This document shows positions 12,541-25,767 of a DNA stretch of 64,000 nucleotides, piece after piece (the first letter of the stretch is position 1; each line of letters opens with the position of its first letter). This DNA is from Magicicada septendecula (lineage: Eukaryota > Arthropoda > Insecta > Hemiptera > Cicadidae). The position numbers and the translations under genes were made by a program. A model generated the notes under the pieces. It ran no database searches. It was not told the DNA's origin and saw only the letters and a list, made by a program, of their open reading frames with translations. Location: NCBI GenBank assembly GCA_034769895.1, contig CM068375.1, forward strand, positions 255,605,542-255,669,541, in the 5' to 3' direction.

Positions 12541-14742
12541 ACAGACACTTTTCGAAAATTTACTTTTTTTCATGTTTTGAGGGTAGTATAATCAGAATCT
12601 GCAAAAATCTCTAACACAATTTTTTTTGCCATCACCATACTTCCATTTCCTTATGGAACATGAAAGTAAAATCAAAGTAAAATTCTGATGGCAACAAAAA
12701 TCAAATATTCTATCAAAAATTGGGGATATACATTTTTGGTAGGTATTTGGTAGGCCTACTTGCATTGCACAAGGAATGTGTTATTTTCAATAGGTTATTG
12801 ATAAAAAATGACTTACAAGTACATTGATTTTTATTACAAAATTTATACAAAACAGTTTCAATTCTAAGGTATCAATAATTAATAAATATTAAGGATAATG
12901 AACAAATTATTTCTTCAGAGAAGATACATAAAAACATTGCAAAAATAATACATATCAGACAAATATTATTACAACAAAAATACCACACAGATATTTGGGC
13001 TTTGTTACTTTATCAGTAACTATAAGATTACATTAATAAAGTACATAGAATATTTATTTACAAGAACATAATTACAAAAAGTGAAAACACCTTTGATGAA
13101 ATAAACATTTTATTTATTACATCAAACATAACTAAACTCAGATGACAATATAAATGAACTAAATATAGGTTTTTCTGCGAGGGAGTGTAGGATTGATTAG
13201 GGGTTCAATTAGTTCAAATTATTAAAAAAAAAATAGCATAAACTATAAATAGAAAAACTAGACTGGTATGTTTACAACAAAATGAAAACTTCAAGTTACA
13301 TTTAAGAGATATTCCGTGTCAAATCAACAAGTGCTACAACCTGACCCTCTTAGATTTATTTGAAATTAAGTATGCATGTAGTATTCATAAATAGTAACAC
13401 AAATAAATTTTTTCACATTTTTCTGACGAAAGGTTACTGAGTAATGGGTGCTCAAAAATGAAAAAAAAATAAAATTTTTGACTTGCGCAACAATATTGAT
13501 TTGTTCACAACTTGTGTTCTAATTAAGCTAGAACAATGACATCGAGTTCATTTGAAAGCTCTTTTAAAGGGCTTTCATATGATATAAAACATAATTAGTT
13601 GAAAATATATATATTTTTTATAAACACATCATTATTGCATTTACTGAATTTTGAAAAACTGTATTTTTAAAATTCTCAAAAAAATATATGTAAAAGATAT
13701 TGTTTTCCTCTACATATTCTGAAAGTTTCAACTTGGGATGAGCATGGGATCACTATCAAAAGTAATTTTATGTTTATCACGATTCTGTAAAACGTCATTC
13801 AGATCGGTGAATTATTATTATTTTTATTTTCCTACCCGTGACAATTTTTCAGAATCATAGTTGGATTTATTACTTGGCCTACAAAATTGTACTTTTCTTT
13901 CATACAAATAACTGTGTTTTAAAGCTTAGCACTAGCTAAATTAATAGCTCAAAATTAATAAATTGACCTACATATCTAAAATATATATCTTAATACAGTG
14001 ATCCAGGTTTTCCGTGTACAAGCAAAAAAATCTCATTTTAAAGACTATATACAAAATGGTTGGTTGGTGTGACTATCTCCCATCTGTTTAGTATTTTGTC
14101 ATCGGATAATATTCAGTCAGCTGTTGTCAACTGTTGTTGAAAGTGACCTGTACATTTTCTTTTGGTGTTACATAGCCTATAAAGTGAAAAAATGTGATTA
14201 ATTCTGAAATGTTGTGTTTTGAAATTAGCTTAAAGGTACTTTTGTACAATTCTCACAACAGTGTATAAGTTTATATGCCTACAACCAGTTAATATTGTAA
14301 CGAGACATATGAGCCCAAATATTTCAGAAACCCAAAATATTAACACATGTCAATAATTGAGTGAAAGAGACAAACCAAGTGTTTCTTCTAAAAGGCCAAG
14401 CATGAAACTACATGAGCTACTCATCACCAAGGATAAACTCACAACAATAAGAGTTAATAAAACTAATGGTAACTAACAAGTGAAATAACATTATAAGAAA
14501 AAGAAGATGCACCGAACAATGATTGTACCACAGGAACCAACAACCCAATAGTTTTCGGTCAGTAAGGAACCAATGAAGACAAGGAAGAAACATACTACGA
14601 GAAAGACACCTAACAACCATGGCATAAAATATAGATTCCAAGAGCCAGTCAACTATAGAACATCTTACCCGTATATGCAATGACTGAACAACTTACAGAT
14701 TGAAGAGATGGACAAGAACTGACTAACTGAGATGACCAATAT

Positions 14743-16900
14743 TGTAACGCAACAGAAATGCTAGCATTCAAGTTACATAAAAACAAGGTTCACAGAATAA
14801 TAAACAAGTCAATATTTAACCCCATGATAGAACAAAGATCTAATAATTATATTTATAATCATAGATAAAGGTAAATAAGGATGCAAGGTAATATTAACAA
14901 GAATAACCGAACCTGTAAGTTAGACAATAGTTGATGATATATGTTTAATGAAAAACAAACAAAAAATGAAACAATAATTTACTAATAGCAAATAAGAATT
15001 TTGAGTTAAGAGGTATTATTTTGTGACAACAAATGTTATGATAAAGTTTATGTTATGTTATACCAAATATGTGTTGAGTTAATGAAAGATAATGAAACAA
15101 GATGTATTATTCAATGACTGTTGTAGAATGAAGTGTGAAGCAGCTAATTAACGTTAATAGATTTGAATTTTCTTATATGTGATCCATAGGTCAAGATAAA
15201 ATTGTTATTAGATATGGAAAAAATAATTGTTTATGTAAATGTTAATAGTTAAGATTTAATTATATGTATGAATTTATGTAAAAGGGGCTATAGATGTGTA
15301 CCAGTTATAAACACAGGTAGATCTGTTTACAATAAAAGGCCTAACAGCCAAAACCACTATATAACCACTCATAACATAAAGGTTAGGTACATCAATTAAT
15401 AATAATTAATGAATACGATTTGAAGAGCTAGAAAAAACATTAAATTAATAATGATATATAATAAAATTTATACAAATTATGATAATACCATAATGCCATG
15501 ATATCGATTAATAACATTTAGTATCGAAAGTGGATTAAATATAAAAAAAGGAAAAAACCGGCTTATATCAAAAAACCAGCAGAATATGTGTAGAAAATAA
15601 TAAACACCAAAGAGAGAGCGTAAAAATACAAAATTAGACAGAATTCTCTTCAAGGTATAATAGGGTTGAACGGAATTATAAAATAACTCATTAATTATTT
15701 AAGTTACAGGTACACAAACACTGATAGTTTTTAGAGAGCTAAGTTAATAATTAATTACTTACATCAATACATCCCACAACTCCAAATATCTCCGAGATTT
15801 ACATAATTAAAATAATTCAAAACACATTGGCATAGGTGTATGTACAAATTGACAAACACAACAGTGGGGTTTTAAGGAGAGGAAACACATTCCTGTACAA
15901 TATACAACAGATAATATTATAAATGTATAGGACAAGATATGTTATAAAAGAATGAAAGTAACTATACTGTTAACTGAATATAAGCTGTGAATAAAAGCAT
16001 AGTAACATGTTATGGATAGCACCCATGTAACATAAAGAAGTATTAAAATTGTCTCATAATAATAACAAATATTACTCAAATCGTCAAACAATCATGTAAG
16101 ATAAGAAAAGGCAATAACTAAAGAGTTATTAGTTATCATTAATAAAACCAAACTTGAGAAAATAAGGTTAAAAGAATGTAAATTTGTATCAACCTAACAT
16201 ACACATTGTTGGTACAAATTTCACCTAAATTCACATCTATCAGTAGGAAAAGCCTACCTAAACCAAAATGTTTTGTGCCTTAAACCAAGAAGAACTGATA
16301 AGCTTTCTACAGGTACCAATATAAGATACCCAAAATGGATTTTAAATAAGAATTTAAGTAAATAAAGTGAACCAAAACCGACCAAAAAGGGATTCACTAA
16401 GTAAAACGTGAACAAAACCACTTTATAATACCAAATAGAAGTAAAAGGTTAATGTCTATACCACAAGTAAGGTGTAATGCCACTATTGTAATAGTATAAG
16501 AATATTATAAGAAAGGACATAATGTATTATAATCGTAATTAAGAACACCTGTCATGTGACACCACATTTAAGTAGTTAGTCAATGATATACACTAAGGGA
16601 CAGACCAGTGTACAAAAAACACTAAACCAATTATAAAGAGACTACTGTGATTAAACTATTGTAACTAAATAATAGTAGAAAGAGATAAAAGAATACCAAA
16701 TAAGAATGGAAATAAGTGTACACCTCATAGTGCAAAATAGAGGTCAGAGAGAGATAACTATATAAGAATACAGCAGTTCTATAAGGAGAAATTTACCTCC
16801 AAACTTATAAATTTTGCACAATCATCTGGCGATATAAGAGCTTCTACAACAATGGACTCTGTAACAAAGAAAGAATTTTAGCTAACAGAGAAAAATAATT
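14743..16900 (+). mobile_element. Possible LTR fragment related to the 14-kb element
   Basis: Begins TGTAACGCAACAG directly after AATAT. This matches the LTR starts TGTAGCGTGACAG (20168) and TGTAGCATGACAG (31132, 39839). The following 2 kb have the same A-rich, strand-skewed character. No 3' end or matching target duplication was found, so the right limit is a guess. Treat as an old, broken LTR piece. Confidence 0.3.
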
Positions 16901-17642
16901 ATAATTGCCAGTATCAACAAAAGTGCAAATTACTAAATGAAATAATTGCAATTTTATGGGAAATAATGTTATTAAACTAATTATGTACTTTATTAAGAAC
17001 TTTTGTTTTCCAGCAGCTTCCAAAACTCTTTATATAAAAAATAATATAAACAAACTTATTTAGAGCTTCTAACAATACTTATCTTAAAATTATCATATGA
17101 TTATACTTTCCAAAGGAAGCCCCTGATTTGAAAGCATTGACACATAATACTACTAATTAAAAATGATTCCAACTACTATGTTACTAAATTTTCTCATTTA
17201 AAATGTAAATGGGACTGTTAATAACTTTATATTGTTGTCATTAACAAGACAAAACAATCATTAATGGCTATTTTATCACAAACTTCAAAATCTCCTATAA
17301 AGCTTGCTCAATGAAATAGGACATTCCTGATGCAGAAAATTAACTTTGCCATAACACAAATTAAATAGGCTAACACCCAAACAAAAAAATGCTTTGAAAA
17401 CAAAACATTAATGAAATATGGTATGAATTAATTGTGCTACATTCAAAGCTGATTTTCTTAATTGATTTAAAGTACCTATACAAGTCTAGTTTGTCAAGTA
17501 AAGATAATTTAGGTAAACCTAACACTACATATGAAACAAACATTAAATCAAATATGCTAATGTTACAAAATTCACAAACAGAAAAAAAAAAATTTAAATT
17601 ATCTATAGGCTAAATTGCTTTGATTATATTACCTTCTCCACT

Positions 17643-19593
17643 TCATATGTTTTCCACATCAATATCATCTGATGTCGATACTACTGATGGTGCAATAATA
17701 GTCATTTTTTCCCAGTCAATTCTAGAAAGTTCAGGAGAAACCTGAAAGATCATTACAAAACTCATACATAATTTTTCACTAAGTTAATAATTATAATAAT
17801 ATTAAGCTAATAATTAAGAGAATAATTTATTTTCTTAACCTAGCACAATATTTGTATGTTAGCACTATGAATTTACAAAAAGTTAATGGATTTTGTGTAA
17901 ATTTCTAAAAAAAATTAAATTTACAGCATAATCTAGTAGTTATTTTATAGTAATCTATTTTAATTTAAATGAACTCAAGTCACTATTGCTTGGTTACATC
18001 CCTGCACTGAAGATTCCTGAAAAAGATTTCTAATATAATCATACAAACTCGAAAAACAAAAACTGTTCAAATGATTAACATTGAATAATATAATCCTGAT
18101 TATAACGGTATTATAACTAGCAAATACATTACGGATAATTCATCCATACTCTGTATCATTTAAATCTACTATTAAGTATAACACACCCCATAAAATATTT
18201 TAGAATATTAAGATACTAATTTTTTAAAATTTCATGTGATATTAGTTGAGTATCATTTAGGAGGTTAAACAATATAAATACAATTCTACACATTAAGTTA
18301 CAGATTATAAATACAGATAATAAGAAATTAAATAAAAATAACACTATAGGCCTACATCAATTATCGGGTTTAAGAACCTGCTGCTGTAAGCAGTGATAAT
18401 TTTAGTTTAGTGAGCTTTAATCAGACTTGCATGCAATAATAAATTTTACATAAGATAAAAGAATGATGCTTTCTTTAGTCACCAGCAAAACCTTTTCTGT
18501 CTGCAAGTTAATATTATAAAATTTAAAAACAGCACAATTTTATTAAAAAATTTAATCGAGATTAAAATGCATGTTTAAGTCAAAAATTAAAGAAGTCACA
18601 GGTCAAATTCTCTTTTCAGTTTTTCTTTTACCTGACAAATGTTAGCCCTTAATTTTTAAAGCAGAGCTGTGTTAAAACAAAATTTTTATGACAAATATAT
18701 TACAATTTAATGGACTCAATGGTATGAAAGTAACTATGTGTACAAACAATTACAACAGTTTGCTTCAGTGAGGATATAGTACACATAGGCCTATATTGTA
18801 AATTTTGTTATATTAGGTCTTAAAATTAACCTTAACTTTCTTAAGTCATATCTTATCAAGTAATTACGTTTCTCTGAAAAATGCTGAATTTGAAAGTATA
18901 TTTAGAGTAATATAGCTGGACTGAAGAATTAAATAAAATATGTAACTAGTTAAATACGAGCAGAGTTCAAATTAAATATATTATGGTAAGGCCTATCATT
19001 TTGTGTTAGGTAGGACATTTTACGAATAAAATGACTTACAAATTGGATACATTACACAAATATAGGTAGGCTAGAGTAGTAATTGTCAGACTTACAGGAG
19101 TATCTATATTAAAGAAAAAATTATTTAATTAAATTGCAGTCAGTGCCTTACAGGGACTTTTTTTTTAAATGAGTTAATTACCCCTTGGGTAATTATGAAG
19201 ATTCTCATCAATGCTGATATTGCGCTGATATATTTTTATTATATTCTTCTATGTTATATAAACACGAGAAAAATAATTTTAAATGGCGGTCGAACCTATT
19301 TACGGAGACAAAAAATTAAATTTTTACTCCCATAAGAACGCACGGTGTTAGCCTAGGTATATTGTATTAATTAAATTAGAATGCTAATTTGCTCCATTAT
19401 TAAATTTTGGACAGAACACAGTGATATTATGTAGAGTTGGGTCTATAACAACCGGTAGGCCGTGTTACAGACGCAAAGTAATCGAGACATTCATACTTAA
19501 CCTAACACAGCTAATTTCCTACAAACAACGGACAACATACACTAAATAAATGATCATCTTACCTTTCATTATTATTCCTAGCGCCTCCAACAT
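17643..19593 (-). CDS. Candidate three-exon host microprotein gene with an 8-nt exon
   Basis: Three minus-strand pieces fit together. Exon 1 coding part (19593-19563) starts with ATG and reads MLEALGIIMK plus one base, ending AAAG before GTAAGA. Exon 2 (19103-19096) is only ATACTCCT, between a T-rich tract ending ATATAG and a GTAAGT donor. Exon 3 (17741-17643) follows TCTTTCAG and reads VSPELSRIDWEKM then TIIAPSVVSTSDDIDVENI to a TGA. Phases agree exactly (31 + 8 + 99 nt = 45 codons plus stop), giving DTP across the middle exon. The product would be small, soluble and acidic at its C-terminus, with no signal peptide or membrane segment. I do not recognise the family. DNA upstream of exon 1 (about 19600-19720) is richer in CpG, as expected for a promoter. 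The alternatives are chance, or terminal pieces of a longer gene with unseen exons. Confidence 0.33.
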
Positions 19594-20072
19594 ATTTTTA
19601 CTTCGACTTGCAATCACAAACACTTCATACGAATAACAGAATTCTGTCCCACACACTTTAACAAACGAAACGAATTACCACACAGCGACGACAAAACGGA
19701 AAAATATGGCAGGTCGCAATATTTCGTTATACCAACTAAACAGAATAAAAACACACTTCCGTCTGTAGTGTCTGTCTTTTTTACACATGTTACAAATTTT
19801 ATAGAATAATTATTACGAATGCCAATATGGCCGACTAACTACCCATATTTCATTATATACATTTGTATATATCGAACAGGTTGTCTGGCTTCAGCGTACA
19901 GCAAAAATACGATGTATAAAAATTTGTATAAGTTTTTCGTACGCTGACACACCATAACTTGGGCAAAATAACTTCATCACCTAAAAATGTACTTATACAA
20001 GTTCCTCAAATTTGTTTTAGATACCCTGGGTAAAAATTGGGGTGTGATAAAGAAATTATGCGGCGCTAAGTC
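19594..20072. other. Possible promoter region and spacer, no coding region
   Basis: CpG-bearing sequence at about 19640-19700 lies immediately upstream of the proposed minus-strand first exon and could hold its promoter. The remainder up to the TA microsatellite is featureless. Confidence 0.35.
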
Positions 20073-20096
20073 TATATATATATATATATATATATA
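20073..20096. repeat. TA dinucleotide microsatellite
   Basis: About twelve TA units immediately left of the first base of an LTR. AT repeats border several LTR insertions in this window, which suggests that they serve as targets. Confidence 0.9.
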
Positions 20097-20167
20097 GTGA
20101 CAAAACATATGTTAGGTATAGTAATAATGGAACAATATAGTCAGTTATCTGGAGCAAGGTTGTATAT

Positions 20168-23100
20168 TGTAGCGTGACAGATAAACACATAAAAATGAAT
20201 GGCATTGATCAATAAAGTAATATAATATAATAATATTAAATCCGAAGAAAGCATATAATATAATGAATTAATTCAGAGCAACCGTGCAGAACAATCAGTG
20301 ATATAAAAAGTTAAGTTCGTATAAAAGCAATGTTACTAGTGATGAATCATCAAAACCAGTTTAATAACCCAAGGTTAAAAGATATAACCCAGGAAGGTAA
20401 GGAGTAGATAAGGAAGCAACCCAGAACATTACTAAACCCACAACGAGTATAAGGAATAAATAAAAACGAAACCCAGAACAAGGCAAGATCCACCATAAAA
20501 GGTGATACATTTAAAGAAACCAGAAGAGTAGATGAAGAAGTAACCCCAAGAAACCCGATGACATCCAGAAGAAAAGAAGACATCATTGAAGAAACAAGAA
20601 GAAGACAGCATCCAGAAGAAGAAGGAATGCTCTTATAAAAAACACCCATATCCCAAAATAAATAAAAACCATAATAATAAAAAGTATAACGAAGTATTCA
20701 TGAACAGAAACCATATGTACAATAAAATTAAGAATAAAAGTGTATAGAGTAAGAGTTGCCAGTGGACCAAGGTGAAACAATAATATAATACCCAAAGAAC
20801 AAATCTTCATTGTAACCCACAAACAAATCTCTTGATGTTAATAAGACTAAACAACCATTTAGAAATAGCATCAAGAAGTGTAAAGTGAACCAGTGCTAGT
20901 TTGTGTATTATAAAAAATAAACCTTATGTTTCACACTTGGCATCCACAAACTGTGTAAATAATGAAAAATACAACTTTTTAGTGACTTATGATTTGTACA
21001 GAGTGAATGTAATATACATGTAATAATATAGAGCTGTCTATCTGTTTGAAATGACATTTAGGTAAATGATAATAAGAACAGAAGCAGACACAGGATTAAA
21101 AACACAAAGTGACAGGGTACAATTACCCAAAACCATATTAAAAACAGTTTAAAAACTGATAATTAAATTTAGTACAAGAAATAGTAAATAAGAATAGAGG
21201 AATAAGGTTTTGTGTATATAGAATAGGATATTTTAAAAATGTATTAGTAATAAGGACATTCAATAAGCTTAGAACCACTAACATCCTAATTGTAAAATAT
21301 TTATTACTTGTATTGGTGTTAATGGTTGAATAAGATGTTTGCATGGTAAAAAACGTTCTTTATAAATAATATTTCTGTTTTAGTATTAAGCTTTAAGTAT
21401 AAAAAATGTCTAATTAGTTGAAGACAACCATTATTTAAAATTATTTCTTATCTGTTCATAGTATTGAAATAGATACTAATTGTTATTGTGTTTAATAGAA
21501 AAAATGTTTAATTTATATTACAATGTTAAAAAGTCAGAGAGGGTATAATTCAATATATATTGTTTGTATAAAAATTTGTATGAAAAAATTGTTAGGAATC
21601 TAGGCAAAATGATGAAAACTAAACCTCATCAAAACTGAGAAACTAAGTACTTAAATACATTTAAACTGAAGGGATTTAGATAAGGTAAACCAGAAACAAA
21701 GCCATATAATTAGAAATATAACTTAGAAAGATTTTATAAAATTATAGCCAGGATTATAAATAAAAATGGAAATGACAGAACTCAAAAATTTGGAGAGGGG
21801 AGTCATATATTCCAACATAATATTTTAAAACTTAACCAATTCATATAATTGCAAGAAATTAAGGGAATATAAACCTTTTATTACAATATGAGATTTAATA
21901 ATCATAAATATAACTTGAAAATGGCAGAATTTGGATAATGACAGGAAGCGGATTTTGAAAATTTACAAGGTACAAAATGAAGGTAAAATTACCAATTTTA
22001 GATAAAAAACTTAATAATACGGCATTATTCGATATCAAAATACGCCGAATGAACTGAAGGATAAAATTAAGTAACAACTAGCTAATAAATTTGAATAATA
22101 ACCAAAGTTTAAGCAGTTATATAATGTAACTTTAATACATGCACAGGATGCAAGATAAAATTCGAACAATGTAAGGAATAATATTGCTTTGGCTAAGATT
22201 TTATTCGAAAGTGAAGGAAGTAGAGAGTTAATTATTGAACGTTGTACGGGACACTTGACGAGCATATTAAAACGTGTTAACCTAGTTTCGAGTGCCGTAA
22301 TGGCGAGCAATTGTATGATACGAATTTGAAAATCGCGAGTGAAGACAAAAAACATTTTACAACTTCGACACAGTGACCTAAACACTTACAAAAGACTAAC
22401 TAACATTGTATAGCACGAAACTACAGTTAAATAACATTTTAAACACCATAAAACAGTATATAACATAACCATCGAAAGTGCCTGATCGACAAAAAGTGAA
22501 CTGACTTATAAATACACCACTTTTCAAAATACAACACCGAAACTTAACCAGAGACACTATACCAACACCAGAAGGAAGATTTGCAGACACCAGGACGTGA
22601 ATTCGGCAAGAAAATATCTTTATTGGAACGCCAAAACTACGAAGGGACGATTGACCACTTCAATGGCAGCCATTACTGATTCGTCACCGCTTAACTGAAC
22701 ACGGCCATCTAGTTTGTCGGCGACACGGTTCACAACATATTTCTTTATTTTACCCTTTTCATTGATTATATGTACTTTTAGTATTAAGAATTATCTTGTA
22801 ACGTTATACTTTTTTAATCTTTGCCCGATTTCTCTGACTTTTCCAATAAATAGCTGTTAAAAGAACCTTATTGTATTTTATATAAAAACTTGTAAACATT
22901 CGATACCCTGAGAATCGATTTAAAAATCGACAAGAGTCTTTATAAACAACTGTTAATAAAATAATTTATACTTTTCATCTTAAAACAGTTCTTTCTTTTC
23001 TAAACATAGCAATTTACACATACTATAATTTAAACAACATCTACTACAAGAATTTCACCACATTGAAGGAAGATAACCTCCAAAACTGAAAGTAAACAAG

Positions 23101-23374
23101 GATCGATTGTAATTGGAGACAATCCTATAAGTGGTTGGAGTTTCTTTAAAAATACAGAAAAGCTAATACAATTTTTTAAACAAGTGAGAAACGTTTCGGA
23201 ACTTCACGAACATCAATTAATTAATTGTTTCTAATTAATTAATCAATAAAAAAATTTTAATTAGAAAAAATTTTTAAACAAACAATTTTAATTTCTTACA
23301 TGAACACATATTTAATATATTTTGTAACACTACACCAATACAACATTAACACTACGACACACGTATTCGTTACA
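20168..23374 (+). repeat. 5' LTR of the 14-kb element
   Basis: 3207 bp, starting TGTAGCGTGACAG and ending CGTTACA. The first 2.4 kb are A-rich on the plus strand, with a CTTATAAAAAAC box at about 20631. GC rises around 22590-22740, then the sequence turns T-rich. Short minus-strand open frames are repeated in both LTRs only because the LTRs are near-identical. They show no coding signature. Confidence 0.93.
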
Positions 23375-23377
23375 AAT

Positions 23378-23396
23378 TGGCGCACAACTGATGGGC
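23378..23396 (+). other. Primer-binding site of the 14-kb element
   Basis: TGGCGCACAACTGATGGGC, 3 nt after the LTR end. It resembles the lysine-tRNA type primer site (TGGCGCCCAACGTGGGGC) with several differences. The exact tRNA is not certain. Confidence 0.7.
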
Positions 23397-23476
23397 TTTA
23401 ATTGAAAGGGCACTACAATCTGCCCAATCACTAATTGGAGTTTGGCAGCAGCTATAAAGCCAGAGAAAAGGGAAGA

Positions 23477-25406
23477 ATGCAACGACATGCGACCTCAAAG
23501 AAACGGGCGGCGGAGGCCGAAAAGGAAATCGAAATGGACATGGAAAATAAAGAGGCGACGCCAGTAGAAGATATGGAAAGAGTATTGCCACCAGTATTAT
23601 CCAAACAACCTGCACAACCAGAGGAACAACCTGAGATGCCCACACAGACAGAGGACATCAATGTTCCAGAGAAGGAGATGGAGAAATCCAAAACAATGGA
23701 AGATAGCAGGATGGATAAGATGATGGAAATGTTCCTACGGGAATTCAAATCTTTGAAAGAAGACAATAATAAAAAGATGGAAAAAATGGAAGAAAGTAAT
23801 AAGAAAATGGATGAGAACAGGAAGGAAAACAAACAATCCTTGAAAGAAGACTTGAATGAAATAAATCAGAACATAGAATCCACAAAAGAAGGATTAAGAA
23901 AGGACATTGAAGAAAACAGTAAGAAGATGGAAGAAGAAGTGGGGAAGAAGTTAGAAGTATTGAAGGAAGACAACCAATCTTTTAAGGAAGAATTTAAAGC
24001 GACTAAGGAAGAATTGATTAACAAGATTGAGAATACCAATAAGAGAATTCAAAAAAATAGTAAAAGGATGGAAAGGGACAACAGACAGTTGAAGGAAGAG
24101 TTGAAGGAAGATAACAAGAAGTTGGAAGAGAAGATGGGGGAGAAGTTGGAAGAATTGAGAGAGGACAACCAAATTTTAAGAGAAGAATTAAGGGAGGTCA
24201 ATCAGGAGAATCTGGACAAACTTGACAAAAGAATGGAATTGTTAAGAGAAGAACTGAATAAGGAAATCAATGTTAACAAGAAAGCGATGAATAAAAAGAT
24301 GGAAGAAGAAAACATAATGGTGAATCGACAGATCCGAGAAATTGGCGGAAAATGCAACCAGACCAAAAAGGAAGTGCAAGAATTTAAGGAAGTAGTAAAC
24401 ATCAAGTTTACGAATATAGAAGAGCATAGCTGCAGGAAAGTGGAAGAACAGCGGAAGGAGACTCAAGAAGAATTCGGGAGAGTACGGAACCAAGTCGCGG
24501 AACGGTGTGATGGTATGCAAGAGGCTATGACCAATATCACAGGTCAGGTACGGCAAAGCCAATAAGAGATGGAAGCTTTGAGAAACAGACCCACTCATTT
24601 CACCGGATTGCCCATCAACGAAAGCCGAGAATGGCTCAACTTCCGGCAATACAAGAGGAAACCGATGGAGTTCCTGGCGAGAGTAGATGAGTACTTCGCC
24701 AAACATAGAGTAACTCAATGGAGCCATAACCGAGAAATACTGGACGAGTCATTCAAGGAGATGACTGATAATTGGTGGATGGCTAACCGTAGCAAGATTG
24801 CCGACTACCAGCAGTTCAGGAGAATGTTCAAATCAAAATACTGGTCCGAAACAACCCAGAACCTGATCCGAGATAACATTTGCAACGGACAATACAGGGC
24901 ACAAATAGGCAATAGCATGACCGCCTATTTCCTAGGAAAGGTGTGCATGGCGAAACACCTCGAGCCGGCTATACCCGAAGAGTGCCTGGTAAATAAACTC
25001 TCCTATCATTATGACGAAGATATTGTCAGGGCAAGGAGAGGTAGCCAGATCAAGACGGTACAGGCCATGACGGAATTACTGGAAGGGTACGAAAATGAAG
25101 AGTACTACTGCCAGAGCAGGAGGAGGAATGAACGACCAGAGGCGAGAACAAATCAATATCCTAGTAACGGCAATAACCATCCCGGAAACCGAAACCAGCC
25201 CAGTAATTATGACAGCAATAATAACCCGCCGCGTAATAACCACAATGTTAATGGCAATACGAACGGTAATAGGAACAACAACACCTATCCTAATAACCGA
25301 AATAATTATTATCAGCCCCCTAACAGCCCGTATAGTCAGAGAAATCCCTACCCCGGTAATAATGATAGACATTACCAACCTAATTGGAATTATTATAACA
25401 ATAATT

Positions 25407-25442
<36 letters not shown>

Positions 25443-25750
25443 GAGTTTCCCGCCCGAGGGTTAATTTTATAAGAGCGGAAGATCGCGGTCCGAGGAGGTA
25501 CTACCAACCATGGAGGAACAGTTTCCACGGTGGAGATCGAAGATGGAGAAGTGCGGAACGGGACGGTCCACGCCACGAACAGGGAAGAAGAAGTACCAGT
25601 ATGGAGGATCTTGGCCGGCAACAAAACAGGGAAATAACCCTCGAACTGGGTACACAGCGGCAGGAAACAACACCGAGTTTCCAGAACGATACCTCGGTCA
25701 ATCCTAGTCCAAACGATGACCACAATACTTTAAACGGGAGGAGGCAGTAA
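23477..25750 (+). CDS. gag: gag region of the 14-kb element (fossil)
   Basis: The first credible ATG is at 23477 (MQRHATSKKRAAEAEK). The N-terminal third to half is a charged, almost uninterrupted coiled coil of E/K/N/L heptads (KKMEE, LKEDN, LREDN repeats). This is followed by a capsid-like globular part (ALRNRPTHFTGLPI..., YWSETTQNLIRDNI, LEPAIPEECLVNKLSY) and a C-terminal N/R/P-rich, basic tail. The tail includes an asparagine run encoded by an AAT microsatellite (about 25400-25440), and there is no CCHC zinc knuckle. It would form the particle shell and bind the element RNA. A long dedicated coiled coil before the capsid is unusual for Ty3-type Gag, as far as I know. About one interruption is present. 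Confidence 0.8.
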
Positions 25751-25767
25751 TTAATGATTACGACCCA

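Larger units (their letters stand above)
11586..14742. other. Mostly unique non-coding DNA
   Basis: Apart from the LINE-tail relic and the 166-bp duplication listed separately, no gene is seen. The block at about 13320-13800 looks like an old dispersed repeat by composition but was not identified. A TAGGCCTAC motif lies near 12751. A TGTAACGAG preceded by ATAT at 14292-14304 resembles an LTR start but has no clear end. Confidence 0.5.

Noticed and set aside
20350-22590. Several minus-strand open frames of 60-116 codons, repeated at 31315-33555
   Set aside because: They are duplicated only because they lie in the two near-identical LTRs. They are hydrophobic by composition (reverse of A-rich DNA) and have no recognisable motif.
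23452-24727. Long minus-strand frames opposite the gag coiled coil
   Set aside because: Antisense of E/K-rich repeats gives Leu/Phe/Ser-rich frames by codon mirror effect. Not genes.
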